Part shown: piece after piece, positions 34,395 to 46,147 of the stretch | Numbering within the stretch: position 1 is the first letter of the stretch | How the letters are laid out: every line of letters starts with the position of its first letter | Assembly: GCF_030247195.1 (NCBI RefSeq) | Contig: NC_080671.1 | Location: forward strand, 103,961,845-104,025,844 | From: Topomyia yanbarensis | Taxonomy: Eukaryota; Arthropoda; Insecta; Diptera; Culicidae | Direction of reading: 5' to 3' | DNA length: 64,000 bases | Made by a program: the position numbers and the translations under genes | The notes under the pieces: generated by a model | What the model saw: the letters and a program-made list of their open reading frames with translations, nothing else | Told to the model about the DNA's origin: nothing | Databases searched by the model: none

Positions 34395-34735
34395 TGCGAT
34401 TTTTTTCGAACTTAGCGTGAAGCGAATTGATCACACCTTTTGTACATTATAGTGTATCATTTCAATAACATTCGAAAACTCAAGGTAGCGGTTAGATATT
34501 TTTACATAAAATGTGGATGCAAAGTTTGAAAGAAATCGGTTGAGTAGTTTTTTATTGGCAGTTAACACCGCAAATCATGGTTTTTTTAAAGCGTTCTACA
34601 AAAATCTTCGTCACCGAGTCGTTTGTCGATATTTTGCGTAGAAAAATTATAGAATGTTTTTGAAATGTTACACTATAATGTACAAAAGTTTTGATCAATT
34701 CGCTTCACACAAAGTTCTAAAAAAATCGTGTAAGA
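34395..34735. mobile_element. Small foldback element
   Basis: GCGTGAAGCGAATTGATCAC and CCTTTTGTACATTATAGTG (34424-34455) are mirrored at 34670-34712 (CACTATAATGTACAAAAG, GATCAATTCGCTTCACAC). The spacer is non-coding. Target duplication is not determined. Confidence 0.6.
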
Positions 34736-34839
34736 AGTATGACATTCTTCTTCAAAGATATTTATGGCAAGTGATTTCATGAGTGTTGCCAGCTTTGATG
34801 AAACGTTTTCATTACAAGTGACGAGACTCGTGACGTCCC

Positions 34840-35076
34840 GAAATATTCTCTCCAACGCGATAAAAAACAAATACGGCTTTGCGCCGCTTCGGTACCTAGG
34901 CCTCGGTTATGCGTCTAAGCCGCATCGAAATGGTACCCCTTAAACAGAGGTTACTGAAGGGTATCGTATGGTTACCGGAACCCAGTAAAGTTCAACCGTA
35001 AAGGAGCCGGAAATCTAGCTGGTTCTAATTCGATTTCCGGCACCAGTAACACAAGCGATTCTAACTAGTCGCTCCG
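34840..35076. other. GC-richer segment sharing a motif with the 1-kb foldback spacer
   Basis: GGCCTCGGTTATGCGTCTAA (34900) followed by GCCGCATC resembles GGCCTCGGATATGCGGCCAA, GCCGCATC at 941-968. No gene is seen. Confidence 0.35.
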
Positions 35077-35326
35077 CTGCCCATAAAAGCATAAGAGTCC
35101 CATATGGATTTTTGACGAAAATGAGTTATCTGTTGGATTGTATTTTGTATCACCACTGAATCACAATGAACGAATAAGATTACCAGGTTTGTTATGAAAA
35201 TACCGAAAAAAAAATACCAAAACATGGTTGTCCCATCCATAAGGCTCAATGAGAATGTAAATCTTCAATAGTGTTTTTCTCGGCTTGCTGTTTTTCAATA
35301 TGGGACTCTTATGCTTTTATGGGCAG
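35077..35326. mobile_element. 250-bp MITE with perfect 29-bp TIRs
   Basis: The first 29 bases (starting CTGCCCATAAAAGCATAAGA) are exactly mirrored at 35298-35326. Its terminal CTGCCCAT is shared with the 65-bp MITE at 8646. The flanks (CTCCG / TCCAG) give no clear duplication. Confidence 0.75.
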
Positions 35327-37289
35327 TCCAGCACCCCGTTGAATTCTAACGATTTCACCACCTGGGCGCCAGTTTGACGATATGAAATGAACTTTGTTTA
35401 CTTTCGACAAGTTTTGATACGAGCCAACAACATCCAGCCCCCTTAAGTATGTATCCTGCTATATGGGACAGTAGATTACGTTCTGAGTTATCGAACACGA
35501 CATTTTAGACCAAGACTATATTTGGTACCACCTGGTTGACTTTTTCTTCCATCTGTTCATTATACTCTTTTTGATCTGATCTGATTTGATTTGTTTGATT
35601 TACAGATGCCTTCGGTTAAGTTCATTAACCATTTTATATCGTCCAACTTATAAGATGATGAAGGAATTTCAGATATGAACTATGATAAAGAAAGCAACTT
35701 CAAGTTATCTTTAAATTGAAGAGCAGTTGGACGTTATTCAAGCAGTGTCCTGCAATAAATTTACACTAAAATTTCAAGTAATAATTAATTTCATTTTCTA
35801 ATAAACAATGATTCAGTAAATTAGCATTAAATGTGAAATGCGTGGAACAAAATGATTTGTTAAATAACATTAAAAAAATAAAAATCAACACATAGCCAAC
35901 CCTAGTTACTGTAAAAGTCTTGTTTTGGTATTATAGTATAACATTGGACTTCACTGCAAATGGCTATTATTGTTCTGTCACAGTGACATGGTTTCCGCTT
36001 AAAATAACCTGAAAAATCCGCTTAAAATAACCTGAGTCCTGCGTTGACTCAAATTCTTTGAATAAATTTAAACACGTTATTCATTGATTAAATAGCATTC
36101 AATAAATCATATGAAATAATGTTTGAAATGGTTTTCGCTGGGATGTTCCGCTTGCCACGATAAAGTTCCTTAATTTTTCATTCAGTATGAATTTATTTTG
36201 TGATTTGATCAAAGTCACTCAAAGTTACAGCAAATATTCCGGTTGCCAGAAAAAAATAAATAGTCTGTATTCCACGCAGTGTCGCGCATTCCTCTGTACG
36301 GGACTCTATATTGTATACAGACTCTATTGTGCGTATGTACTAGTTAATTCTTTATTTGAAAACGAAGCCCTCTTCCAGGAATATCATGTGCCCAAATCAA
36401 CCTGCGTAACAATCATATTTCTGACAATGTGTAGTTTCTCAAATTTTATTTCGCTTTACTTTGATTTTTTTATAATACGAATCGTTCCGTTTATTATAAA
36501 TTCAAATTATCCACGCTCAGTTACTTTTGCTTTCGATTTTTAACTTTTTCCATAATATGATGAGTCAATATCATAGTGTTTTCAGATGTACTGGAAAATT
36601 CTGGAAAGGTGTTGTGACATAATAAATTAATAGAAAAGTCTACAAAGATTTGAACATATGGCCATAGTCCGTTTGGAAATCGCCAGTATCCAGATTTATC
36701 ATGTTAGAAATGTGCTAATTTGCATGTTAAAAGAACAATACCACAACCGAGATACAACAACACGATAGTTCTAGAAAGTGACATTCAAAATTCTTGACAG
36801 AATTCAGAGAAGTGGTTTACTTCACCTGTGAGACTTGGAGCATTAAACTTACCTAGCATTACTGAGTTTGGTACATTCTATGCTCAGACCACGCTGTGTA
36901 CATATGATAATCAGAATACCACGTGCCAGTTATCTAGCCCAGGTAACAGTACCGATTCTATATTATTCTCTGTAACAGAAAAACACGAATTTAACGTTTT
37001 ACAGTAAAAAGTATTGTAATATGAAGTCAACAACCCCAAAATAACTACAATTAAAGTTTCTACAATAAAATGTAATGTTAGATCGATCTTTATTTGAGAA
37101 AAGGGGATACTAAATATACTGACCATTTCCCCACTCATGTGAAAAGAGCAAGTTTCTAGAATGTCACCCTGACATGCTTTTTACAAAGTGGTGTTAGCTA
37201 AACTAAGCTGTGGTTTGTTTAAAACACACAATTTGTTATTTAGAATATACAATCGAATTTAATTACACTGTTATACGAGAAACTTACTT
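35327..37289. other. No gene recognised
   Basis: AT-rich DNA. A 118-codon + strand frame at 36187-36543 begins with ATG and is rich in Cys/Phe/Tyr but matches nothing I know and has no supporting splice or poly(A) context. Confidence 0.25.
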
Positions 37290-37960
37290 GTGTGTGCTGT
37301 GGCCCGATATTGTTTTTCAGAAAATAGAACAAGAACGATGTAAGATGGCGTATTCGTTTGTGTCTAGTACATCAGAATCACGTTTTATGATTTATTTGTA
37401 TTATCAGTTATAAAAATAGCTTTCCAGTGGGATTGATGATTTTAAAAATTAAAAAAGTCACGTCAAAGTCAAAAACAGCCAATTTTTTTAGAGTACGTCT
37501 GGGCACTGAGTTGAACGGTGTATTTTGGTTCTGTGTACTAAATCGCAGTTTTACGTTATGCATTTTTGAAGACAAGGATACTGAAATAATTATTCAAAAC
37601 AGTTTTGTAGGTTCAAGATCACAAAATTTGGAAACCATTTTTTCTAAAAAGTTTCGTAACATAATATAGCGCATCTTTTGAAAAATTTATTTTGGTGATT
37701 AATACCTCTAGAAATAGTATTGGAGTATCAACTCTTCTAAAAACATTATTTAGAGAATTGGTGTCTTCAGCAAAATTATTGAGAATGATGTTGGGAACAA
37801 CTTTGTTGAAGACATAAGAGCTCTATGAATGCAGCATATCGAGATATCAAATAATATTTTAGAAATCACGTGGAATCCAATTTTCTTCAATATAACCTTT
37901 TCGTTGTAAATTTTGGAGACTCATCAGGACTCAGAAAAAATGGCTCTTGGGGTTCGTTCC
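37290..37960. repeat. Dispersed repeat related to 60180-60760
   Basis: The order of blocks (CCGATATTGTTTTTCAGAAAATAG; CTAGTACATCAGAATCACGT; TTGATGATTTTAAAAATTAA; GATTTGG/GAATTGGTGTC...AGCAAAATTATTGAGAATGATG) parallels 60195-60720. It is non-coding. It probably belongs to the same hAT-like family as 59636-62366. Confidence 0.5.
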
Positions 37961-38101
37961 CCTTTTAATTTTGAGATTTGTGCCTTGCCATGTCGTCTAA
38001 TCACTTTCTTGATAGGATAGAAAGGGGGAAGATGAGGGTGAAGAAGGAATGGAAAATGACAACATAATACAATCACAACAATCCAAACAGAGCTTTTTGA
38101 A

Positions 38102-38115
38102 CCCCCCCCCCCCCC
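38102..38115. repeat. Homopolymer C14
   Basis: Fourteen consecutive C residues, notable in this AT-rich context and possibly length-uncertain in the assembly. Confidence 0.9.
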
Positions 38116-39816
38116 AAAGGATGCTGATTGATCTGCTGGTGCTAAAAAATAAAGCTACCCTTGAGGGATTTAGTGATTTTATTCAACAGTCGGTAATTTC
38201 TGTCAAAAAACTCTCACGCTTACCTTCTAAAATCCATAGTATATCTGAAAAACCCTATTTTCCAAGAATTCCCAAAGATCCATCGTCAATGCTATGGAAA
38301 ATCAAATGGCTTTCTGCAGCAAACGAGTTGGTATTTCGAATCTTCAATCGAACAGTCTTGACGGTCGGCTTTTGCAGATACAGCTGTTTCAAAATGTCAG
38401 TATCTGAAGACTTTTCCTTGGCATCCTAAGCAACAGTATATCAGTTCCTGCTTTGATGCAGACAGTAGGTGCTATAATATACCTATTTGCCGCCGCCTAC
38501 TCGTTTATTAGTTCAAATTTCTACTAAAGCCAGTTACAGCTCACCTCATTCTCTGGACAGAACCAGGCGATGCCATATCTAAAACCATAGCCTTTGAAAC
38601 TAGAACTGAAAGAAGTAGGCGATAAGAAAGCGAGAAAATTGTTCAAGTTTTTCTTCAGAGCATATCTCAGTTCCTCGATGAAAAAGCCACTGTGTTTTGT
38701 GTCCATTGGATCTTGTGTAGGCGAATTGTTACTTCGCTTGAACATCTTCATTCTTGTTGATCATCCATTAGGTGTGTCGCGTGGTGCTGCATGGGGGTTA
38801 CTTTGACGATTGAATGATTTGGATTGCTTGTAGGACCTACGGGTCCATGTTTTATTCAGTTACTTCATTGGTGGTACTGAGTGTGGATTTAGAGTTAGTA
38901 GGTGCTATAAGGCTCTCGCCTCGGAAGGTGCAAAGTCCCAGGTGGGGGTTTTGCCTAAGCTCCGACTCCTGGTATGGGAGTCCTGGAGTGGGCACTCAAG
39001 GCCTCTTTAGTTCCGAGTCCCAGGGCGTTGTGGAAGTAGGAGAGCTTTCGGATGTGTGGCGGTTCTAAAGAAAATAACACACTTCCTAACTTACGTACAA
39101 ATTTATTCCGGTTCGGGTGCGTTGGTGATGATGACGTGAGTTTTCGATGGCGGCAGGCAGCGGGCGACGATAATCATGGATGACACGTGCTGCAGGCAGG
39201 TAAGTTGAGCTATGTTTTGAGGGCTACGAGGCCGGGAGAGCCACGGGGATTTCAATTTACTGTATCCGGGACCACGAGAAACGGGTGGTTCTGCATTTGG
39301 GCGCGCAGGCCTTGTCGTCCTTGGCGTTTAGCAGGCGAAAGTGACGGAATGCACGAGGCAATCGTGTCCTGCGACGGGGTCCTTGACGGTGAGCCGTTAC
39401 TTTTAGTTTTAGGAAAACGGCGCGCCAGTTTGGGAAAGGACGTAGCGGTAACTGTCCAGCTAATAATGTTCGTTTATCTAAACTTTTTCCACGAGGGCCG
39501 TAGCGATGGCACCTCGAACACGTCTTACACTTTCTATCGTCTAAGTCGAACTATCCAATAGCCTTCTCTTATCGTAGCCTTCTAACCAACTCCAACTCCC
39601 GCTCACTATCTCTCTCGCTCTCACTCTTTCCGTTTCATTTTCCGCGCCAATCCATTGCATTTTTCACCCAAACTCTGCGTTCTAATCCACATCCCTTCTT
39701 TACCGACCGCCCACTTTAAATTCACCGTTGCTCCTACACTAACTGATTATAATTTATCCCTGCGGTCCACACATCTTTGAAAACTAAGTTACGTTACGGT
39801 AACAGTGCATAACTCC
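38116..39816. other. No gene recognised; GC-richer block 38760-39560
   Basis: Two + strand frames of 84 and 124 codons cross the GC-rich block, but neither resembles a known protein. 39590-39640 is CT-rich (CTATCTCTCTCGCTCTCACT). The block may be an LTR or UTR of something, but no primer site, TG...CA ends or duplicates were found. Confidence 0.3.
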
Positions 39817-40053
39817 ATATCAACATTTGAATAGGGCTAATAAGATTTGTAAATAAACTTTTGTTTTGCTGATTTCTCTTAATTTATTATCATTTCAACA
39901 CAGAAGACATTTGAAATTGATTCTACCAAGGGTAAAGATGTTGATTCATGTGAATCTTTCATGAAATTCAACTCGACAGCGGAATAATGAGCGAAATAAG
40001 TTTGTTTACAAAAATCTCATTAGCCCTTTTGAAGAATTGATATTGAACTGTGG
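39817..40053. mobile_element. Small MITE with ~50-bp inverted repeats
   Basis: ATATCAACATTTGAATAGGG then CTAATAAGATTTGTAAATAA is mirrored at 40003-40053 (TTTGTTTACAAAAATCTCAT, TAGCCCTTTTGAAGAATTGA). Target duplication is unclear. Confidence 0.55.
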
Positions 40054-40599
40054 TTTGAAACGCTGCGTAGCGTAGGTTATCCATCTTTCGTTGGCTGTGG
40101 GCTGAGCAGCAACTACGGTTGATTGTGAGTTATTTGATGTTGATGAGCGAGTTTGCTTGCAGTTGATGTTGTTTCGTTAGACGTTTTTGTTACATGGTTG
40201 TCCGTAATGTGTCTTCTTGTTACAGAACTGGCACGAAGAGATCTCATTATGAAGTGAACGATCAATATCTTAACAATGAAACTAACGGTGCTTTATCGTT
40301 TGCACTGGCTTGGGGCTTATAGCAAAGATGTCACTAAGAAGTCTTCTTATTGATATCTTTGCTTATAGTATTGGCACGTGGACAGTAGAATGTAGGTAGA
40401 AACGGTTTGCTTGTTTGCTACACTGCACTATTAACAAGTGGTGCTATGATCTTAACGAGATAAGAAAGAGTTGCTTAGGATTCTGACTCATCTGTCGAAA
40501 ATCCTATTTGGGCTCCCAACATCTTCAAACTAAACGTAAGGTACCTTGTCAAATAAACAGATTAATAAAAAAGAAAACTGAGATAAAATATTTCAGATT

Positions 40600-40920
40600 T
40601 ATGAGAAAAAATTACTTTTGCAACGTAAACCTATGCAGGATGATGTTAAAATTAAATTTTATCAGAATCCTGAGAAACCCTGAATAAAATACTAAATAAG
40701 ACGTCCTCTGAGTCCAAAGCAGGATTTTCGTTCAGATTCTTTGTGGAATCCCAGATGAATTTCATCAGAAACCTGAAGATACTATGTAAATTCTGAGAAG
40801 GGTTTATACCATTATCTTGAGGAAGATTCCATTGAAATGCTGAGCAGCAGGACGTTAAGAAACTGGGAAGGATGGTATAGGCATGGTAAGAAAGAATCCA
40901 TCAGATTCGCGAGGTATTCA
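40600..40920. repeat. Degenerate tandem repeat around TTCTGAGAA/TCAGAATCCTGAGAA
   Basis: Short units such as CAGAATCCTGAGAAAC, CAGAAACCTGAAGA and AATTCTGAGAAGGG recur at irregular 40-70 bp spacing. 40054-40599 and 40921-41194 hold no recognised gene; 40310-40375 contains a loose hairpin. Confidence 0.4.
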
Positions 40921-41555
40921 TTTTTCCTCCAGTTGGGCACTGTAAAAATTGGGACAAATGGCCTCTGTTAAGCCAAAGAGGACCAAGCGCCATTTTGAGG
41001 TACTTTATCTAAAATCGCTCCAGCATCCAATGTAACACCAGGAACTCTAATATCTGTTATGTTTTGGGAACCCAAATAGCAAACGAAAGCAAGCCAGTGT
41101 TCTTTAACTTTCTATGTAAATGATAAGTTATCGAAAAATTAATTTTGGTACGAAAAATACACGAAAAAAATTATGGCGCTTAGCTCGGTTTGGCTTAACG
41201 CAGGCCAAATGTCAAGCCTAAGCTCAGATGCCAAATTACACATAATTTGAACAATTTTTTACTACCGCTCGTTTAGATTGAAGTTTGGACTAGAAACTCA
41301 ATCGAAGTTTTGGAACATGTGGTTTCGAAATCGAATGCCAAAAAAAAAAATAATTTAAATATTTTTCATGTTCAACAAGATCGAAGATTGAAGAATAATA
41401 TAATAATAAGCATGAGAAAGAAAAAAAAAGTGGATGACAAAATACCCTAGGAATCTAACGTGTCGTACCTCGACTAAGACCGCAGAGGTTGCATTTGATT
41501 CCTGAGATTTTTTCACATTAGAAAAAATGCAAAAAATATAAGATTTATAGCATAG

Positions 41556-42614
41556 CACAGTGGTTTTTTTTGCCAAAAACACGCGATTAATTATTTACAC
41601 AAAAACGGCCAAGTTTAGATCAATATTGTCTTCTGAAAGTTTTATCAGTATTTAAAGACCTTTCTTCTGGTTTAGTATATTGAGTGATTAATCTCCCTAA
41701 AAGTGAGATATTTTTCTTATTTTTTTTAAATGTATAGATAATGAGATCATACGTTCTGCAATGTTGTAGAGCTACTTTTTGCGAACAACTTTACTTAATA
41801 GTTCAAAACTGTATATTCAATACTTGTGAAGTTATAGTGCCTTGTTTGTGGATGACCCCTTAAAATCATTTTTTTAATATAACTTTTTTGGTATCATACC
41901 TATGAATTTAGAATGTTCTACAAAGTTATTTGCGTCAATGCCACCCGCAACTCTTTAGAAGAACGTTTTGTTCTAGCTCTTCTATCTTCGAAGCAATTTT
42001 TGAAAAAAATAGTGCTATTTCCAATAGCAATAACTTTTGAACGGGCAAAAACGGGCAACCAGCTATAGTTATAAACATTAGTACAACAAATGAACTACAA
42101 AATCCAATTTATTTCATTTGTCTATTGTTGTCTCCGGTGCTGTTATGGACGGTTAGGGAAGTGCTTGCCGCTGCTTAGTATGCATTTTTCATTAAGTGGA
42201 ATTGTTCATCTGTTCCTCGCTGGATTCTCTTTTTACGTATACGTGTGCAGGAAAGAAATTGAGAGAGAGAGAAAAAGAAAGAGAGAGAGAACAAGAGAGA
42301 GCGAAAGAAAGAGAGAAAAAGAGAGAGATTGGAGAGGACCGCTAAGCGCATAACTTCTACGAAATCGCCTTTAAGAAAATCAATGTTACACAGCTCCGAG
42401 ATGTAGCAATCCTGTAGCAATTGATCTCATTATCTATACATTTTAAAAAAAATGAGAAAAATATCTCACTTTTAGGGAGATTAATTACTCAATGTACTAA
42501 ACCAGAAGAAAGGTCTTAAAATACTGATAAAACTTTCAGAAGACATTATTGATCTAAACTTGACCGTTTGTGTAAATAATTAATCGCGTGTTTTTGGCAA
42601 AAAAAACCACTGTG
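41556..42614. mobile_element. CACAGTGG-ended element with CATAG duplication (Transib-like ends)
   Basis: Left CACAGTGGTTTTTTTTGCCA is mirrored by TGGCAAAAAAAACCACTGTG on the right, with pairing for about 190 bp (to about 41745 and from about 42425). CATAG flanks both sides (41551-41555, 42615-42619). It shares the first eight bases and the 5-bp duplication length with 14327-16014. The interior carries a GA-rich microsatellite and a less AT-rich spacer; no transposase was found. Confidence 0.75.
42258..42330. repeat. Imperfect (GA)n microsatellite
   Basis: GAGAGAGAGAAAAAGAAAGA-like sequence over about 70 bp inside the Transib-like element. Confidence 0.85.
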
Positions 42615-42810
42615 CATAGTTATGTTATTACAAATAGGGTATTTCTAAGACAAAATATCGTTAATCCTCAACTTCGCGTAGCTTTTGAGAAACTTATAAA
42701 CTTTCATTCAAATACTAATACTGTTTTTTTTTTTAAAAAACTATAATTTTGCAAGTGCTACTTCAAAAGTTAGAACATTAATGTATTTTCCCCTTATATT
42801 TTTCAATGGT

Positions 42811-43674
42811 CAGTACCGTCTTTGTGCATGGGCATACTGGGCCTGGACCAGGGGCCCCGGGATTTTTGGGGCACGGACTGAGGATGGATTTAAATCCACA
42901 CCAACATCTGTATTCGAAATAAGGTACACTCGATTATTTGCAACTCTTTAGTGCGTTGCTGAAAATTGCAGAAATTTTGATGGAAAGTCGTTTATAGTTC
43001 AAAGTTTATATTTGCATTGTTTTATCCATGCGCAATAACGAGGCCATGATGGAATTGAAACATTTCAAGTGTGTCGCTAAAACATTTCGATTCAAGTTTC
43101 AATTTGTTTTGAGCAGCAGTGTTTTGGACTACAGGTATACAAAGTTTGGAAGGGGTCAAACCGTAGCGAAAAACCACGATATGCAACTATGATGACATGT
43201 TTACTCTGTCAGTCTACTGCTACATTATGCGAATGCTATGAGGAGATACGCTACGCAATATTTTTAATATCTAGCCTTCAAGTGTCCTGTTATCTTACCA
43301 ATTGCTATTAAAATGTCTTTTCTTTTTTGCATTGGATCTTTTCTGTGATATAATGCTTTATCATTTTAGTAACTCTACTTTAGGCTGTCCAGAATTATTC
43401 CTTTAGGAATCCAGTATATGACAAAGCTACCTCCCAACACATTTTTGGATCTGCTCAGATAATCTTATGCGTATAATGTCACCTGGTGGTGCAATCGATA
43501 ACCATATGTTTTAATGACGCTTCCCATACAAACTTAATTGTTGGCCAACTTGGCTCAAATTTAGAAGAGTCTCAGAGTGGCATCGAGAACCATTTTTCTA
43601 TACATCTGTTCAACAATAGGGGCTCCTTAGATCAAAAGTGCCCAGGAGTCCCGGGTGGTCTTAACACGGCACTG
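42811..43674. mobile_element. hAT-like non-autonomous element
   Basis: Ends CAGTACCGTCTT and AACACGGCACTG are imperfect inverted repeats (10 of 12). Flanks TCAATGGT and TCAATATG share the first five bases of a possible 8-bp duplication. Colinear blocks match 3697-4694. It is inserted where the related foldback copy at 28180 is continuous. Confidence 0.6.
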
Positions 43675-43931
43675 TCAATATGTAGTGCCAATGGTAAAAA
43701 CTGCAATCGAAGGGCCGGGGTCAAAAATTGTCCAATTGTTGTGGAGTTTGGTATCTGAGCATAATTTGACATTTATCACAATTTGTAGGGAGAATTATAA
43801 GTATTATCATTGTGCTATTGAAGAGTAATTCAGACTCTATAGCATTTTTTATCAAAAGAAGAGAATATTCCGGATGTAAAAATATTAAAATATTTATATA
43901 AGTGCACCGAAAATTTATAATCCTAGTTTAA

Positions 43932-44447
43932 CCCTTTCATGCACTTTTTTCTAGTGCATGTAGGGTTTCAAAACTATTTTTCCTTGAAAACGGTGGAGTC
44001 AAGAAAAACGAAAAGCTTATTTTCATAAAGATAGGTGCTTTCATGACAGTGTTAGAAGCTGGTCAATTTTTATCTTCTAATGCTCAATACAATTCTCCTA
44101 GAATAATTACAATAGTCCAATTACGTGGAAAATATAGCCAACGACAGTCTAAATTGATAAGTTTTATCAGTTTTCAATAATATTGCACCATAACGAAGAT
44201 ATATGCAAAAATCATTTTCCGTCGTCAACGTAAACTATCCCTGGCAGCACTGCTCCATCGGAATCCAATCAGACTAATTCCAATAACTTCAGTTCTAGAG
44301 CTGATCCTTGTAACTGTTAGTACTCAAATTAAAGGCAATAATCACATTAATGAGCCTTACTTGTTTTTGTGAGCAAATCTCGCCTCAATCCAAAGTTATA
44401 GCTGTTTAAAAACGTTGTTGTCCACAAACAACATGGGCATGAATGGG
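43932..44447. mobile_element. piggyBac-like MITE, TTAA-flanked (best copy)
   Basis: TTAA at 43928-43931 and 44448-44451 borders ends CCCTTTCATGC and GCATGAATGGG. At 516 bp it is non-coding. Older copies are at 5208-5645 and 7556-8760. Confidence 0.8.
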
Positions 44448-44687
44448 TTAATTGTTTTTCGTTTGATAAAAATAGCAAAAAATGCAGTTGTTTTGTCTCC
44501 TATGTCAGGCTATTCCCTGATGAATTGTAGTTCTGAAAGCGGCTTTTTTGGCTAAGATGATTTTCAACATTTTATGGCGAGATGATTGTTCACACAGTTG
44601 ATAACACAGATTTTTTTAAAAGAAAAGTGCTTGAAAACTTGCCAAAGTTCAACATAAAAACACATCTTAACTGATAGTTGCCTTCCA

Positions 44688-44693
44688 TTTATT
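44688..44693 (-). terminator. Poly(A) signal of the 44961 peptide gene
   Basis: AATAAA on the minus strand, 43 bp past the stop codon of the gene ending at 44737. Confidence 0.65.
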
Positions 44694-44736
44694 TCTGCAT
44701 AGTTGTTAATAAACACACTTCACAATCGGTCATAGC

Positions 44737-44961
44737 TCAGAACAAACTTCCGAAGAAGCTTCCCACATCTTTAGCAGCAGTTTTGAACCAATTTCCAACC
44801 TTCGAAACAAAACTGCTGCTGTTGCTGTCAGATTCGGTTCCAACATGGTCACTGGTTCCATCCGATTGTCCATGATACCGATTCGCGTCAAAGTCATCCA
44901 CCGCAGCAATTGATGTCACCACGAGCACAACGACAAGAAGAAAGACGATTGCGTTATTCAT
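44737..44961 (-). CDS. Small secreted peptide with acidic spacer and amphipathic C-terminal helix
   Basis: A 74-residue precursor in one exon. Residues 1-19 form a clear signal peptide (MNNAIVFLLVVVLVVTSIAA). Residues 20-50 are polar and acidic with several Asp, Ser and Gly. The last 24 residues (SFVSKVGNWFKTAAKDVGSF then FGSLF) would form an amphipathic helix with Lys on one face and Phe/Trp/Val on the other, ending in a hydrophobic tail. There are no cysteines. A 5' untranslated segment with TCAGTT (minus strand, 45012-45007) could be the initiator, and AATAAA lies at 44693-44688. It is transcribed away from the 45867 gene, 0.9 kb apart. The layout (signal, acidic region, amphipathic helix) resembles helical antimicrobial or membrane-active precursors, but I do not recognise the family. 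Function is inferred only. Confidence 0.65.
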   Translation of the reverse strand: MNNAIVFLLVVVLVVTSIAAVDDFDANRYHGQSDGTSDHVGTESDSNSSSFVSKVGNWFKTAAKDVGSFFGSLF

Positions 44962-45631
44962 TTTGTAAATCTACAGTTCGACTAAACTTCCGGAGGGTGA
45001 AGTTTCAACTGACAACATGTTTCGAATTTCGATCGATATTGAGGTTACTTACTGCTAGGAGAGTCTTCTCACTGTTTACACATGTGCGAACTGAAGTTAA
45101 TATTCATTTAGGAAATGGCTTGCGAACGGTGTTTTTGGTAACAGAAATTGTCTTTGGAATACCATTATCAATATCAATATCCATTATTTTTACAGTTGAT
45201 CATTATTCCGTAGCATTTTTCTTGTTATGTGTATATTACATAACAACAACAATTCTCATTTGAAAATGCTCATAGAAAATACGTGTAATGTGATTTTTAG
45301 AATCGCTACCCAGTATAGGAAAACATGACTAGACGGGATTTATAAGTTGTTTCTGATTACAAATGCTAATCTTTCTTTTTTGCCTAGAACTATTGGCATT
45401 TGAAATCGAGGCACTAGCTAGTTATTTTATCTATTTTCTGGGATGGACAATCAACTTGTTCAATATTCACGATTAACGGCCAGGAGAGAGTCCAAATTTC
45501 GGCAAGATCATTAAAGTATTGCTTGTAATTGATCCTCCTTGATGAGGGTTCAAGATTTTGAACTAGTTGGCTCGGCGATTATTCTAGTGCATAAATCTTG
45601 TCACAGGAACGTCAATCAGAATTATTCCAGG

Positions 45632-45802
45632 CACTTGTACAAATATTAGCGGAACATGTGGACTCTGAATTTTCGCACGTACGCCAAACCTATACCAATT
45701 TAGAACAGTCTGTGCAAACGACGAAATTTTTAAACATAGCCAACCATATACAGACTCAACCGAGTTACTATAAAATCTCGGCATTTCGCAACATGATCTT
45801 CA
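45632..45802 (+). promoter_or_regulatory. Promoter of peptide paralogue 1
   Basis: CACTTGTACAAAT (45632), CTGAATTTTCGCACGTACG (from 45664), CTGTGCAAACGA (45710), TATAAAA (45769-45775) and an initiator CTTCACATTC with start site inferred at 45802, 33 bp after the first T of the TATA box. The same boxes occur, in the same order, upstream of the paralogue at 55383; the first box, the TATA box and the 33-bp spacing also occur at the 48094 paralogue. Confidence 0.7.
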
Positions 45803-45866
45803 CATTCAATCTTCAATTGAGTTCTGCAGTTTAGCCCATAAAGCAACTACTTAAACCCCAAACAAA

Positions 45867-46147
45867 ATGAAGTTCATTCTGGTCCTCGCGATGCTGATGC
45901 TCGTTGCCTGCGCTGCTGCCGACGAATCTCTGGAAGCTCAACTGCTAGCCATCCAGAAGTCCATCGATATTGACCCGGAACTGGCCAACGGATGGCTGAG
46001 CAGTGCCTTCAAGTGGGTGAAGAACAATGCTGGAACTATCGGAACGATTGCTGGTGCAATCTTGTAAGTTTTATCACTTATGTTCGGTGTACCGGAGGAT
46101 TAGAATATTGATACACTTTTTCTTTTTTAATATTTCTTAGGGGTTAA
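45867..46147 (+). CDS. Secreted amphipathic peptide, paralogue 1 (2 exons)
   Basis: Coding join 45867-46063 and 46141-46147. The unspliced frame stops at TAA 46065, but that TAA lies in a consensus donor (TT|GTAAGT). The acceptor TTTCTTAG at 46140 adds G, GGT, TAA, giving ...AIL-Gly-stop, 67 residues. Residues 1-18 are a signal peptide (MKFILVLAMLMLVACAAA). The mature part begins DESLEAQLLAIQKSI, has an acidic first half, then GWLSSAFKWVKNNAGTIG and a small-residue hydrophobic tail. There are no cysteines and no dibasic cleavage site. It differs from paralogue 2 at 8 of 66 aligned positions. AATAAA is at 46242-46247. A terminal Gly would be the substrate for C-terminal amidation. An antimicrobial or other membrane-active effector role is likely but unproven; I do not recognise a named family. 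Confidence 0.85.

Larger units (their letters stand above)
41195..43790. mobile_element. Relative of the 24663-29841 foldback, split by two DNA elements
   Basis: The left part 41195-41550 (AGCTCAGATGCCAAATTACA, then CCGCAGAGGTTGCATTTGAT) matches the left arm of 24663-29841. Its other side continues at 42620-42810 (AAGTGCTACTTCAAAAGTTA) and 43683-43790 (GTTTGGTATCTGAGCATAAT, TTTGACATTTATCACAATTT). Insertions 41556-42614 and 42811-43674 interrupt it at points where the other copy is continuous. Confidence 0.6.

Noticed and set aside
36187..36543. 118-codon + strand frame
   Set aside because: It has an ATG but no recognisable motif, odd Cys/Phe/Tyr-rich composition typical of AT-rich noise, and no poly(A) or splice context.
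38814..39561. GC-rich frames that might encode protein or an LTR
   Set aside because: Neither frame shows a known domain, and no terminal duplicates, TG/CA ends or primer-binding site could be found.
45598..45834. 78-codon frame and its antisense partner upstream of paralogue 1
   Set aside because: They overlie the promoter with its conserved boxes and TATA; no codon-level support.
46065..46067. TAA taken as the stop of paralogue 1 (and equivalents at 48292 and 55185)
   Set aside because: It is part of a conserved GTAAGT-type donor; splicing gives a consistent Leu-Gly-stop in all three genes.
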